Source: Serripes groenlandicus (lineage: Eukaryota; Mollusca; Bivalvia; Cardiida; Cardiidae). Taken from it: a DNA stretch of 64,000 nt. Both the position numbers and the translations under genes were made by a program. The stretch lies in assembly GCA_031761405.1 (NCBI GenBank), contig JASEVX010000013.1, positions 50,817,057-50,881,056 on the forward strand. Direction: 5' to 3'. This document shows positions 45,721 through 55,215 of this stretch, one piece after another. Under the pieces are notes generated by a model that was given only the letters and a program-made list of their open reading frames with translations, had not been told where the DNA came from and made no database searches. The first letter of the stretch is position 1, and every line of letters starts with the position of its first letter.

Positions 45721-46113
45721 CCGCGAAATACGAAGAAATAAAATTAAGTTTACAGACGAACAATATATTGCGATCAATGGAATCTACGAAGGGAGAGATG
45801 TGATTGTGACCACGCGGACCGGTAGTAGAAAGTCACTGATTTATGAGTGGTTTCCTGGCAAAATAGTCATCATTATTGCTCCGCTGACTTCGATCATGGA
45901 GGAGCAGTGCCGGAGACTTGTTAGCCTTAGATTTAAAACATACCTGGGAATGGACTCCAGCCAGAACAAGGAGATCGAAAACGGGACGTTTGACTTAGTT
46001 TTTGGAAGCTCGGCAGCTTTTTTTAGGGAGATGGCGAACTATAATGTTGACTGAAATTATCAGGAAATACTGGGATTATTTGTCGTGGATGAAGCCTACA
46101 CAGTCATTCAATG
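45699..46113 (+). pseudogene. RecQ-like SF2 DNA helicase, 5' exon, inactivated
   Basis: Starts MASTLLTTAKYEE at ATG 45699. A one-base shift near 45745 leads to KFTDEQYIAINGIYEGRD (Q motif and following block). Next are VIVTTRTGSRKSLIYEWFPG (motif I), IVIIIAPLTSIMEEQCRRLV (motif Ia), MDSSQNKEIENGTFDLVFGS and, after a TGA at 46052, NYQEILGLFVVDEAYTVIQW (motif II). Motif I has Arg for the second Gly of GSGKS (codon at 45827) and motif II reads DEAY instead of DEAH; each is one base from canonical and would impair ATP hydrolysis. A GTATGT donor follows at 46114. Later helicase motifs were not found. By family, the intact protein would unwind DNA 3'-5' using ATP. Confidence 0.85.
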
Positions 46114-46776
46114 GTATGTAATTCTATTGCCTAAGCAGACAAAATGATTATCTATATGTTCTTAGAGTAAATATTGCATCATAATGTATTTAAACAATGC
46201 AAACAGCTCATAATTCTTGGCAAACTAGCACTGACATTGCAGGTTTATGTATTCCTCACCAACCTGCTGAACATTACATATTATAATTGTCTATGTTGGG
46301 TTAAAATTAGGATCGTTGATATGGAGCCCTATTGATATACCAAGTTCCTTCAATGAATCCCACTGTTTTTTCCAGTATAATTTCTTCTTTTTTTCAATTT
46401 AATGTGATTGACTGTGGAAAATATTTGACAGTTATAACTTATATACAACCAGTGTCAAACAGTAAATGGTATTGCATAAAACTAGATATATCATGTAAAT
46501 TCCTCAGCATATATTATGTGTAAAATTAGGGTTTTATCCTTGAACTTGTGAACCTGTTATTCTGGCCTAAATACACTATTAGCAGTCTACAATTCTAAAG
46601 TTGACAAAAAGGTTTATAGAAAGATTATGTCTCCAATGGTGTTGTAGATCCATTCCTACAGTCAAATGATTTTCACAATATAATGAAATCTCAAAAAGTG
46701 ATGTGGTTTGATCCTTGGACTGACAAAAAACTACAAATTCTATGCAGAACAATGAAAAATCTCTACAGCTGAAAGT
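46114..46776. other. Probable intron of the helicase gene; no feature
   Basis: AT-rich DNA downstream of the GTATGT donor. A 63-codon frame at 46332-46523 is unremarkable. No helicase motif III or later could be read. Confidence 0.4.
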
Positions 46777-46980
46777 TTAACCCTGTCTGACATAGGACAG
46801 TTTAAAACGCCTTTGCAGCGGATGACTTCTGAAACATTGTGACAAAATGTAATGGAGAAATTGCTCATAAAGAGCATTGTCTTTTTTTGCCAAATTTTTT
46901 TCTACTCTCTATTTAATACATTTTCATAAGCTGTCTTCTTCAGATGCATCAAAATGTGTCTGCATGTGTAGAAGAGTTAA
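46777..46980. mobile_element. TTAA-bounded palindromic MITE
   Basis: Begins TTAACCCTGTCTGACATAG and ends TGTAGAAGAGTTAA. The inner arms are GCAGCGGATGACTTCTGAAA and CATAAGCTGTCTTCTTCAGA around AAATTGCTCATAAAGAGCAT. TTAA lies at both edges. Confidence 0.85.
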
Positions 46981-47593
46981 GACAAAATTTATATTTACAG
47001 GACATATATTAAATGATTAAAAAACATTGTAACATTGCAACTATATCTTGTTAAATGGAGCAGTACATGTAACAATCAGTTTTAACAAGGTTTATATACA
47101 ATTATTGTTTTATTGGAGTTTACTCATTTCCCACAAATTACCTTTGGCGTGGGAAGATGCTGCTGATGTTTAGGAGAAAAAGGGAAAATCTCACCTTTCA
47201 CAAAAAAAAAAATGTGTATAATAAGGCTGCTGCTGGGGCATCATAAAATGACTTTCAGGTAAAATTCTAATAGTTTAAAACCATACATATGATATAATTT
47301 GATTATTTATTTGTTTAATGTTTGTGAGAAAAGGGGAAATTGCTTTGTTTTAGGCATATCTCCTTTTTTCACAATGTTTGATTATAACAACTTAAGCTTT
47401 TTATTACAAAATTGTGTAGATTCTGATGAGATTAAGTAACTAAAATGGAGTATGGAGAGGATTATCTGATCCAGCACTGTTCAGAAATGCCAATTTTAAA
47501 TTGTTCTCATATATATACATTACAAGCTAAACTAATCTTTGATAACATAGTAAATGCAGTTGAAGCTTAATTCTAAACATGTTTCTTTTTTAG
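46981..47593. other. No gene seen
   Basis: AT-rich DNA within the 8-kb element; no credible frame. Confidence 0.35.
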
Positions 47594-47777
47594 AATTTCA
47601 ATGATCTGACCAGTTCAACAGAAGGGAATCAATATCCATTACCAGCAGACATTTATATCCCAAAGCCTAAAAGTTGTCGTCCGCCACCAGGAAAAAGAAG
47701 ATGCCTGAAATTTGCCTGTTTGAGGTGTAGCCGAAAAATTCCAAATAATTTCAGCAAAAATATCTTCATAAATCTAG
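47594..47777 (+). CDS. Candidate internal exon of the 8-kb element
   Basis: A good acceptor (TTTCTTTTTTAG, AG at 47592-47593) opens a 70-codon frame: NFNDLTSSTEGNQYPLPADI, then YIPKPKSCRPPPGKRRCLKF and ACLRCSRKIPNNF. It is basic, with a C..(7)..C..C spacing that could bind zinc, and a CTAG|GTATAA donor at 47777/47778. The composition (Pro, Lys, Cys) differs from the surrounding AT-rich junk. It would follow the helicase exon in the same direction. No family recognised. Confidence 0.3.
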
Positions 47778-47794
47778 GTATAATTATTGAATAT

Positions 47795-47888
47795 AGGAGA
47801 AAATAATGAAACAATTTGGAGAAATAGTTCATTATCACTTTTATCACAATGGTTTGAAAAGTCATCTTCTGCAGATACATCATAGATT
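47795..47888. repeat. Half MITE (TTAA family)
   Basis: AGAAATAGTTCATTATCACT with CACAATGGTTTGAAAAGTCA and TCTTCTGCAGATACATC matches the centre and right arm of the family; the outer end is lost. Confidence 0.6.
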
Positions 47889-48289
47889 CTTTTTATAAGA
47901 AACAATATTAATAACAGAATCATTTAAGGCATTTTAGATTCTTTTTATAAGAATTTATACCACTTTTCTGAGTTTATTCTAGATTGCATGTGCCAATCAT
48001 AATTGAGGCACCATTCCAAGTATTTTGTCAATAAATAATCTATATACATGTAGCTCTATATATATGGAAATTTACATAAAATAAATTATCATTTATTCTT
48101 TTCCAACATAAGAAAGAGACTGAGTGTCAAGTTTGATCGTCACTTTCGGCGGACTTTATTCCTACAATATTTCCTGCAAGTGGGGGATATAAATTTCATG
48201 AATTTGCTTGTTTCTCCTTTCTTCATTATATTTTTCTATTCTATTCAAATATTGCCATTTCTTTTATCAAGAGTATTCATATTTTTGAT

Positions 48290-48336
48290 CAGAAGTCTTC
48301 TGTTGCAGATTTGTTGTATTTGGGAAAGGGTTAAGG
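48290..48336 (+). repeat. MITE end (TTAA family)
   Basis: AGAAGTCTTCTGTTGCAGAT followed by GTATTTGGGAAAGGGTTAA: the right terminus only. Confidence 0.65.
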
Positions 48337-48389
48337 TCATCTTAAAGAAAATTTACCAGATAGTGTTTTCAAAATCAACTCTAAAAATA

Positions 48390-48825
48390 TAAGCCGTTAA
48401 GGCATTTAACCCTGTTACCAAGTTTGAAAACAAAAACCGTTTACATTTGTGGCAGTAATTGCACGGAAACAGCAACAATTGACATTTTTTGTTAATCAAG
48501 GGGCCATAACTACACTGAATAAAGTCCGCCGAAAGTGACGATCGAACTTGGCCTAGGTTGTTACCAAGTTTGAAAAAAAAGGTTCACATTGTGGTAGTTA
48601 TTGCACAGAAACAGCAACAAACGACATTTTTTGTTAATTAAGGGGCCATAACTAAACCGAATAAAGTCCGCCGAAAGTGACGATCGAACTTGGCCTAGCC
48701 CTTAAGGCATTTAACCTTGTTACCAAGTTTGAAAAAAAAACCGGTTAACATTTGTGGCAGTTATTGTACGGAAACTAAGTGTGATAGACAGACGGACAGA
48801 CAGACAGACGGACAGACCCAAATTA
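48390..48825 (+). repeat. ~165-bp dispersed tandem repeat with GACA cap
   Basis: Three units of GTTACCAAGTTTGAAAAAAA, GGCAGTTATTGCACGGAAAC and AAGGGGCCATAACTA, with GAATAAAGTCCGCCGAAAGT and GACGATCGAACTTGGCCTAG. The array ends in (GACA/GACG)n at about 48787-48818. One reverse-oriented piece of the GACGATCGAA..GCGGACTTTATT segment lies at 48131-48166. From memory this is a dispersed bivalve repeat type. Confidence 0.85.
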
Positions 48826-48861
48826 ATGATTAATCATAATGAGCACTCCACTTGCTTAATT

Positions 48862-48914
48862 GTTTTCAAAAGTCATCTACTGTAAAGGGGTTTGTAAGTG
48901 GGAAAGGGTTAATG
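48862..48914 (+). repeat. MITE end (TTAA family)
   Basis: TTGTTTTCAAAAGTCATCTA, then AAGTGGGAAAGGGTTAA: right terminus only. Confidence 0.65.
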
Positions 48915-49060
48915 AATGAATAACAGATGTTTTTTGTCTTGTCAAATTGCTTGCAGCAGATTTAGACACTTGAACATATTTGAGACATTGCTCAAGATGT
49001 CACTTTTAATTCCAACATTGTTTTCTATTCTATGGTCTATTATGAAATAATTAATTTCAT

Positions 49061-49285
49061 TTAACCCTTTCCCTCATAGTTATGCAGCAGATGACTGAAA
49101 ATGTCTAGGCAAAAGCACAGAAAATCCCTTTAAATGAAAGAGCAGTTATTGAATAGAGTTGAAAACATGGTGACAAAAGGAGAAATTACTCATTTTGAGC
49201 AATTTCTTCTTTTGTCCCTAGCTGTGTTTAAAAAGCGGTCTACTGCAGAAGTGTCAGAAAGCGTCTATATAAGGTAAAGGGTTAA
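49061..49285. mobile_element. TTAA-bounded palindromic MITE (best copy)
   Basis: The left end TTAACCCTTTCCCTCATAG and the right end, read inward, TTAACCCTTTACCTTATATA are inverted. The arms are GCAGCAGATGACTGAAAATG and CGGTCTACTGCAGAAGTG. The core AAATTACTCATTTTGAGCAA continues into TTTCTTCTTTTGTCCC, mirroring GGTGACAAAAGGAGAAATTA. TTAA at both edges suggests a piggyBac- or Kolobok-type TTAA target. Confidence 0.88.
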
Positions 49286-49689
49286 GGGGATTTCAGACTT
49301 TTTCAAATGGGGGTTTTCTCAATTTTGTATACTGCAAATTTGTTTCACCAGCAGCTGCTGTCCTTGTAATAGTTTATACAATATTTCCTTGTAAAGTCCC
49401 TTTTTTCTTTCCTGGAAACACAATGATGACTTATCACTAGTTTTCTCATCATTTTTTATGCATATAGACTTGCAGATTTTGGTGAGAGGGCTAGTGTCAA
49501 GTGTTGGCTGTTGGGATTTTGGCAGTCTCACATATAGTACCAACCTGCCTACATATAATGTCGCCTGTAATAACATCAGTTGATACTGTATATCAAATAA
49601 TATCAATGATAATTATAAGAGTTAATTTGACAATGTTTGAACAAAAATTGGTTAACCCATGACCTGATCTATATGTGTAACTTTTAGCT

Positions 49690-50640
49690 CTATTGGCCAA
49701 AGGCCAGAAGAACTTATGCCATGGCGTTGTGTCCGTGCATCCGTAAACAATTGCTTGTGAATGCGATAAAGTATTCAGTTTTGATTGTATTTCAATCAAA
49801 CTTATACAGTAGTTAGATATCCATGAGAGCTCGGTTCCTTTCGCAAACCAGCCAGATGGATTATGGCCCTTGAAATTGTCAAAATTGCTATTTAATAGAG
49901 CTGTGAACACAATAGAGGCTCCATGTACTATCTGATCTTCATCAAACTTAGATAGTAGTTAATTATTGATGATAGCTCAGTTCCTTTCGAAAACCAGCCA
50001 GATGTGCCCTTGCATGACTGGATTATGGCCCTTGAAATTGTCAAAATTGCTATAATACAGCTTGTGAACACAAAAGCGCCTCCATTTACTATCCGATCTT
50101 TACCATACATACATGGTCTGGAATGAAGTTAAATTGATTGTATCTCAATCAAACTTATACAGTAGTTAGATATCTTCTTTTCGCAAACCAGCCAGATGGA
50201 TTATGGCCCTTGAAATTGTCAAAATTGCTATAATAGAGCTTGTGAACACAATATAGGCTCCATTTACTATATGATCTTCATCAAACTTAGAAAGTAGTTA
50301 AATATTGATGAGAGCTCGGTTCGTTTCGCAAACCAGCCGGATCCGCTCATGCAAGACTGGATTATGGCTCTTGAAATTGTCAAAATTGCTATAATAGGGC
50401 TTGTGAATACAATAGAGGCTCCATTTACTTTCTGATCTTCACCAAACATAGATAGTAGTTAAATATTGTCGTGAGCTCGGTTCCTTTTAAAAACCAGCCA
50501 GATGTGCCCTTGCATGACTGGATTATGGCCCTTGAAATTGTCAAAATTGCTATAATACAGCTTGTGAACACAATAGAGCCTCCATTTACTATCCGATCTT
50601 CACCCTACATACATGCTCTGGATTGAAAATGACCAAAGAA
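49690..50640 (+). repeat. ~160-180-bp dispersed tandem repeat, about 5 units
   Basis: Units share AGAGCTCGGTTCCTTTCGCA, AACCAGCCAGATG, GGATTATGGCCCTTGAAATT, TGTCAAAATTGCTATAATA and GCTTGTGAACACAATAGAGG, and end TACTATCTGATCTTCATCAA. Anchors lie at about 49932, 50095, 50275, 50436 and 50596. Four similar 60-100-codon minus-strand frames come from this repeat. Confidence 0.88.
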
Positions 50641-50825
50641 CCATCCCAGTAGAGTATGGGCCTCTGGTTAAAGTTATCTGATGCAGATTTATTTATTTTA
50701 TTGTATATTGGAAAAAGTCATACAGGTTATGGGTTGGATCACTTTAGTTAAAAAAAGATCATAATTGCCCATACATAATAAATATTTATTTACTTCAGGG
50801 ATATGTCCAACGGATATGGTTGTTC

Positions 50826-50945
50826 TGAAGTCAGAAGACCACAATCTTCAGAGTAAGCTTGACAGATGTGACCACTTACACACATTTAAACCCAGGAACT
50901 AAGCACACCTTGTATATTTCATTGCAAGTCAGAGGAATTAGGGAT
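50826..50945 (+). pseudogene. Fibronectin-III-like fragment
   Basis: A frame reads SQKTTIFRVSLTDVTTYTHL and NPGTKHTLYISLQVRG. Y.HLNPGT.HT.YI.L.V.G is the pattern of the E-F-G strand region of a fibronectin type III domain (typically Y.L..L.PGT.Y.V.V.A). About 36 residues match; the first half of the domain is missing. Just downstream the sequence becomes a MITE arm (CCCACAATGCTCTCAAAGT), explaining the abrupt end. A TTTACTTCAG acceptor-like site lies at 50798. Could be a captured host exon or chance. Confidence 0.25.
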
Positions 50946-51127
50946 AATGAAAAAATCTCATTTGTCATTCTCTTTTTCCCACAATGCTCTCAAAGTATGT
51001 ACCAAATACAATGCTCATCCTTAATTGAAAACATCACCAGAAGAATAGGTGCACATGTTGATATAGCACAGAATAAGATACTGGATAAGGATTAACCCTT
51101 AATCTGATATCTTATCTTGACTTTTTC

Positions 51128-51285
51128 AAAATGAAAATAAGAGTATGACAATTGTTTTAACAAATTTGTATAAAATGTTCGCAATAAAGAAAACGTTTTG
51201 AAACATAAAAATAAGAGTATGACAATTGTTAACAAACTTGTATAAAATGTATGCAGTGAAGAAAACGTTTTGAAACATATTGAAA
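51128..51285 (+). repeat. ~77-bp tandem duplication
   Basis: ATAAGAGTATGACAATTGTT, then TTGTATAAAATGT and AAGAAAACGTTTTGAAACAT, occurs twice in succession (starts about 51137 and 51210). It explains the internally repeated 124-codon minus-strand frame. Confidence 0.85.
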
Positions 51286-51394
51286 TGACTAACCTTTTCC
51301 AACATACAACTAATTTGCACCAGAAAAATGAAAAATTATAACATATGAACACAAATATGTAAAACCTTTGAACCAGAAAGTGTACATGTAAGAC

Positions 51395-51515
51395 CTGCAA
51401 AAAGAGTTGAAAACACTGTGGCAAAAAGAGAAACAACTCATCATGAGCAATTTTTACTTTTGCCATAAAAGTCGTCTGCTGGAGAGGCTACAGGAAGAGT
51501 GTTGGAGAGGTTTAA
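51395..51515. repeat. TTAA-type MITE, left end lost
   Basis: GTTGAAAACACTGTGGCAAA and AACAACTCATCATGAGCAAT mirror TTTTTACTTTTGCCATAAAA and GTCGTCTGCTGG. It ends GTTGGAGAGGTTTAA at 51515. Confidence 0.7.
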
Positions 51516-52068
51516 TAGTTTGTACATGTAATTCAGTTCCACTTTGAAATAATATGAGAAATTAAAAAATCATAAAGAAACACATTTGTTAACTTGGATA
51601 TATGATTGTGTTAAAAATATATTGTCAATATATTACCCCTAAGAAAGTGTAAAAACTTGTGGAAAATGATTTGCGAATGCATCCATGCTAAGGACCCAAT
51701 TGGATACAGATTTACATAATTTGAACCTTTTATGACCAATTTCAAACAGTGCTGAGTGAGATCAGATGCAAATAATTCATTTTACACCGGTCTGGGACCT
51801 ACTGGTTGTTTTTTGGAGAGCGTCACTGAAATGTTCTGGGAAAAGGAGGATTCTTCAAATGAGCTGTTCAAGGCAAACCAACTTTGATGTAATTTTAACA
51901 AGTGTACATAAAGATCTGCCATTGCATCCATGTTAAAGGATCAAAATGGTTACCGGTACAGTTTCCTGTGACTTTTTATGACTTAATGGTGAATGGTAAA
52001 GAATGGTTATGTACAGGTTAATCCAGATATTCATTGGCATACATGCCTTAAGCTTGGTTTCTAAAGTT
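51516..52068. other. No feature seen
   Basis: AT-rich interior of the 8-kb element without credible frames. Confidence 0.35.
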
Positions 52069-52310
52069 GATTGATTGGGGTTTAACGCCATTTTCAACAA
52101 TTTTTCAGTCATATCAACGCAGCCAGTTCACCTACTCGTATGATTGCTCACAACAGTTCTCCACACAACATACTTTCCAAGCAACTGGCTGTTTTTCCAC
52201 ATAGACTATTAGCCCATTGGTGAATGACACAAGTTTGTCACAGTGACTTTTGTCAAATGTCGGAAAGAATGTCGGCCGAGCTGGGGTTCGAACTCACAAC
52301 CCCTTGACAA
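52069..52310 (-). mobile_element. tRNA-derived SINE, family 1, 5'-truncated
   Basis: The minus strand starts at the B box (GTGAGTTCGAACCCCAGCTC). It continues CTTTCCGACATTTGACAAAA, CACCAATGGGCTAATAGTCT, AAACAGCCAGTTGCTTGGAA and GGCGTTAAACCCCAATCAAT. The A-box half is missing. It is nested in the 8-kb element. Confidence 0.88.
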
Positions 52311-52463
52311 TAAAATAATGATAAAACATGAAAAACAGTCAAATTCTTGCTGCTTCATTTATCGCGTCTAGCAGTGTAGCAATTAAATTCGAATATAGTA
52401 TGCTAAGTGAATAGAAGAAAAAGTACTATTGATTTTATTGAATTAAGATCTGAACTTAAAAAT

Positions 52464-52565
52464 TTAACCTTATCCCAGAGACCTAAAATAATGATGTTAT
52501 TTTAGGTCTCTGCCTTATCTACAGGATTTTTATTTTCAAAATGTCTTTATCAGGTAAAGGGTTAA
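52464..52565. mobile_element. Short TTAA-bounded MITE with a perfect hairpin
   Basis: TTAACCTTATCCC at the left faces GATAAGGCAG-like DNA and a GGTAAAGGGTTAA right end. Inside, AGAGACCTAAAATAA and TTATTTTAGGTCTCT form a perfect 15-bp stem with loop TGATG (52477-52511). Confidence 0.8.
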
Positions 52566-53379
52566 ATAGAAGTACTTTGTAAACAAACCCTGATCAATTT
52601 TAGATTGTTACAATTTTGAATCATCCATATAATTGTGCAAACTTGAAAACATTGTACACATAGGGAAAGGAGAGATTGTAAGTTAGCTGTAATATAAAAA
52701 AAAAGTAATGTATAATAAGAAAAGGGTAAACAAAATTTAAGGCAATACATCAATCTTCCGACGACCCATATCGTATGACATAATTTAAAAAAAAAAAAGC
52801 CATTTAAACCTCAGGCGTTGTGAAATCCCGTCTCTTTTATCATAATACTATAATTAGATAGAGGCTATTTATAGTAACACGATATTTTATCGTCGATATA
52901 GTGTGGTTTACTTGACTGTTTTACTCAACAGGCCTTTCAAAATGCTAAAATTTAAGTAACAAATGGATTTGATAATAAATAATATTATTTTCTCTTACAA
53001 TGCTAGACAGGAATATAGCGCATAAAAAAATCCGTAACACTTCGTTGTTGTAATATTACGATATTGTCATCCATAACCATCTTGACATCATGAAAATACA
53101 TTTCGCTCAAATACCGCTTTTATTTCAACGAAATAGTACCTCTATAATAGCGAAAAACCAGGTGGAACGTGCGTTAATTGTTCAATACGATCACCACTTT
53201 CTCCGACATTTTCTTGTTTGTTTGTCTAACATAACGACGGTTGTTAACGCACGCGGTGGAGATGCTTAACTCAGAAAGTCGTAAAGAAACATTAATGGGG
53301 CGAAAAAGATCGTCCTTCTAATTTTTTTATTTAGAACTACGTCGAAAATACGGCATTTTCCAACCAACTCCCGGGTTAC
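52566..53379. other. No gene seen
   Basis: AT-rich DNA. It includes CTTATTATACATTAC-type sequence but no recognisable exon. Confidence 0.35.
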
Positions 53380-53566
53380 CACGGAAGCGGCGCCCATAAT
53401 TGTTGTAACTAACATGGTTTTGTTACACGGCATTTCATTGGATGCGTAAAACTTTTTACGCATACAATCAAATTACAGAGCGGGGATTTCAATTTCTAAA
53501 GAGGCCGTCCGCCAAGGGTACTTATGGGAATGCTAATGTGCGAAGTAGCCTTGGCTAGCGAAGATG
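53380..53566 (-). repeat. Right terminal inverted repeat
   Basis: Inverted partner of 45531-45720. A 66-codon minus-strand frame (IMGAASVVTRELVGKCRIFD) starts at the place equivalent to the helicase ATG on the left, but it does not resemble a helicase; no function assigned. Confidence 0.85.
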
Positions 53567-53770
53567 CTCAAATGGGAGCTTTTAACAGTGTTATAGTTAC
53601 ACCTCTCAAACGGGTGCTTTCAACAGTGCTATAGTTACACCTCTCAAACGGGTGCTTTCAAATGTGTGTTTACTCTGCTTTCAACAGTGTTATAGTAACA
53701 CCATCTAAATGGGTGCATTCATCAGTATTATAGTTACACCACTCAAGTGTGTGTTTACTCTGCTTGACCA
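53567..53770 (+). repeat. 38/47-bp satellite, continuation of the 41-45 kb array
   Basis: CTCAAATGGGAGCTTTTAAC, then GTGTTATAGTTACACCTCTC, resumes directly after the 8-kb element for about five units, including 47-bp types with TGTTTACTCTGC. Confidence 0.92.
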
Positions 53771-54800
53771 CTGTGTATTATTCTGAGGTACACGTAGCTT
53801 AGTATGGAACACAGGCTCATTTGGTAAAGAAGGGAATCGTATTACTCGATAATGTTGACCTTACCTGACCCTCACTACATGTATGTGTTTTATTGTGAGA
53901 TACATGTAGTTTAGTCTAGAGTACGGGTTCATTTGGTTAAGACGGAGACGTATTACTCGATAATGTTGACCTGACCCTCACTATGTGTGTTATTTAGAGT
54001 ACACGTAGTTTAGTATGGAGTACCGGCTCATTTGGTAAAGATGGGAAACGTATTACTCGACGAAGTTGACCTGATCCTCACTGCATGTATGTGTGTTATA
54101 GTGAGATACACGTAGTTTAGTCTAGAGTACGGGCTCATTTGGTTAAGACGGAGACGTATTACTCGATAATGTTGACCTGACCCTCACTATGTGTGTTATT
54201 GTGAGTACAAGCAGTTTAGTATAGAGTACGGGCTTATTTGGTAAAGATGGGAAACGTATTACTCGACGAAGTTGACCTGATCCTCACTGCATGTATGTGT
54301 GTTATTGTGAGATACACGTAGTTTAGTCTAGAGTACGGGCTCATTTGGTAAAGAAAGGATGCGTATTAATCGATAAAGTTGACCTGACCTTTTCTGTAGT
54401 ATTGTGAGGTACACGTAGCATAGTCTTGAGTACGACTCATTTGGCAAAGAAGGTTGATTATTGAGGTATTACTCGACAATATAGACATGACCCTGACCTC
54501 TACGGATTATTGTGAAGAACTTGTAGTTTAGTCTGAAACTCTCATTTGGTAAAGAAGGGAGACGTATTACTCAACAATGTTGCCATGACCCTGACCTCTG
54601 TGTATAAGTGTGAGGTACATGTAGTTAAATCTGGAGAACGGCTCATTTAGCAAGTAGGGAGAAGTATGAATCAAAGATGTTGACATAAATTTGACTTCTG
54701 GGTATAATGTTAAGTAAACGTACCTTAGTCCGGATCATGGCTCATTTGGTTTAGAAGGTATACGTATTACTCCTTAATTTTGACCTAACTGTCAAGATAT
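53771..54800 (+). repeat. ~100-120-bp tandem repeat, about 9-10 units
   Basis: Unit ACACGTAGTTTAGTCTAGAG, then GCTCATTTGGTAAAGAAGGG, CGTATTACTCGATAATGTTG and ACCTGACCCTCACT. Anchors CGTATTACTCGA are at about 53840, 53949, 54051, 54150 and 54258. The right part is more diverged. Confidence 0.9.
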
Positions 54801-54969
54801 AAGTTGAGGTTTTTCGGGTTGTTTCGCAGGTGACAATGTCTTAACTGAGACTGTGTACAATGTGGACGATATATAAAATATTACTCAGGCTACTTGACCT
54901 CTGTTGATCTGTGACGAAGTATCAGCTATTTGGTCTTGTCTCAAACTGCCTTGGTTTTGTGGTTAAACT

Positions 54970-55215
54970 GTCTGTAATGGTGCTGAACCTATCTGTTCAG
55001 CGTATGGGCTCTGGAGCTGTGTTGAACCCATCCGTTCAGCGTCTGTATGGAAACGTCTCTTCTGAACTAACTCAAGCTCTGAGCTGGTGTTGAACTTATC
55101 CGTTCAACGTTTGTTTGGAAACGTCTCTTCCGAACCAACTCAAACTCTGAGCCGGTGTTGAACCTATCCGTTCAACGTCTATTTGGAAACATCTCTTTCG
55201 AACAAACTCAAACTC
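54970..55215 (+). repeat. 68-bp tandem repeat, 3-4 units
   Basis: GTTGAACCTATCCGTTCAAC (itself a 7-bp inverted repeat) starts units at 55021, 55089 and 55157. Each is followed by GGAAACGTCTCTTCCGAACC and AACTCAAACTCTGAG. The 60-codon frame to its left runs into the repeat and is not supported. Confidence 0.9.

Larger units (their letters stand above)
45531..53566 (+). mobile_element. 8,036-bp TIR DNA transposon-like element with RecQ-like helicase and 9-bp TSD
   Basis: The left end CATCTTCGCAAGCCAATGGT and the right end, read inward on the minus strand, CATCTTCGCTAGCCAAGGCT, are inverted repeats. Similarity continues over about 150-190 bp (for example TACCCTTGGCTGACGGC against TACCCTTGGCGGACGGC). 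CTCAAATGG is directly repeated at 45522-45530 and 53567-53575, exactly abutting the ends. Both flanks are the 38-bp satellite, in register with an insertion. Long TIRs with a 9-bp duplication resemble Mutator-like elements. RecQ-like helicases are also known in other eukaryotic DNA transposons (an Academ lineage with helicase, from memory, usually with 3-4-bp TSDs). No transposase was recognised, so the superfamily is open. Confidence 0.85.

Noticed and set aside
49593..50449. Several similar minus-strand frames suggesting a small gene family
   Set aside because: All are derived from a ~160-180-bp dispersed tandem repeat.
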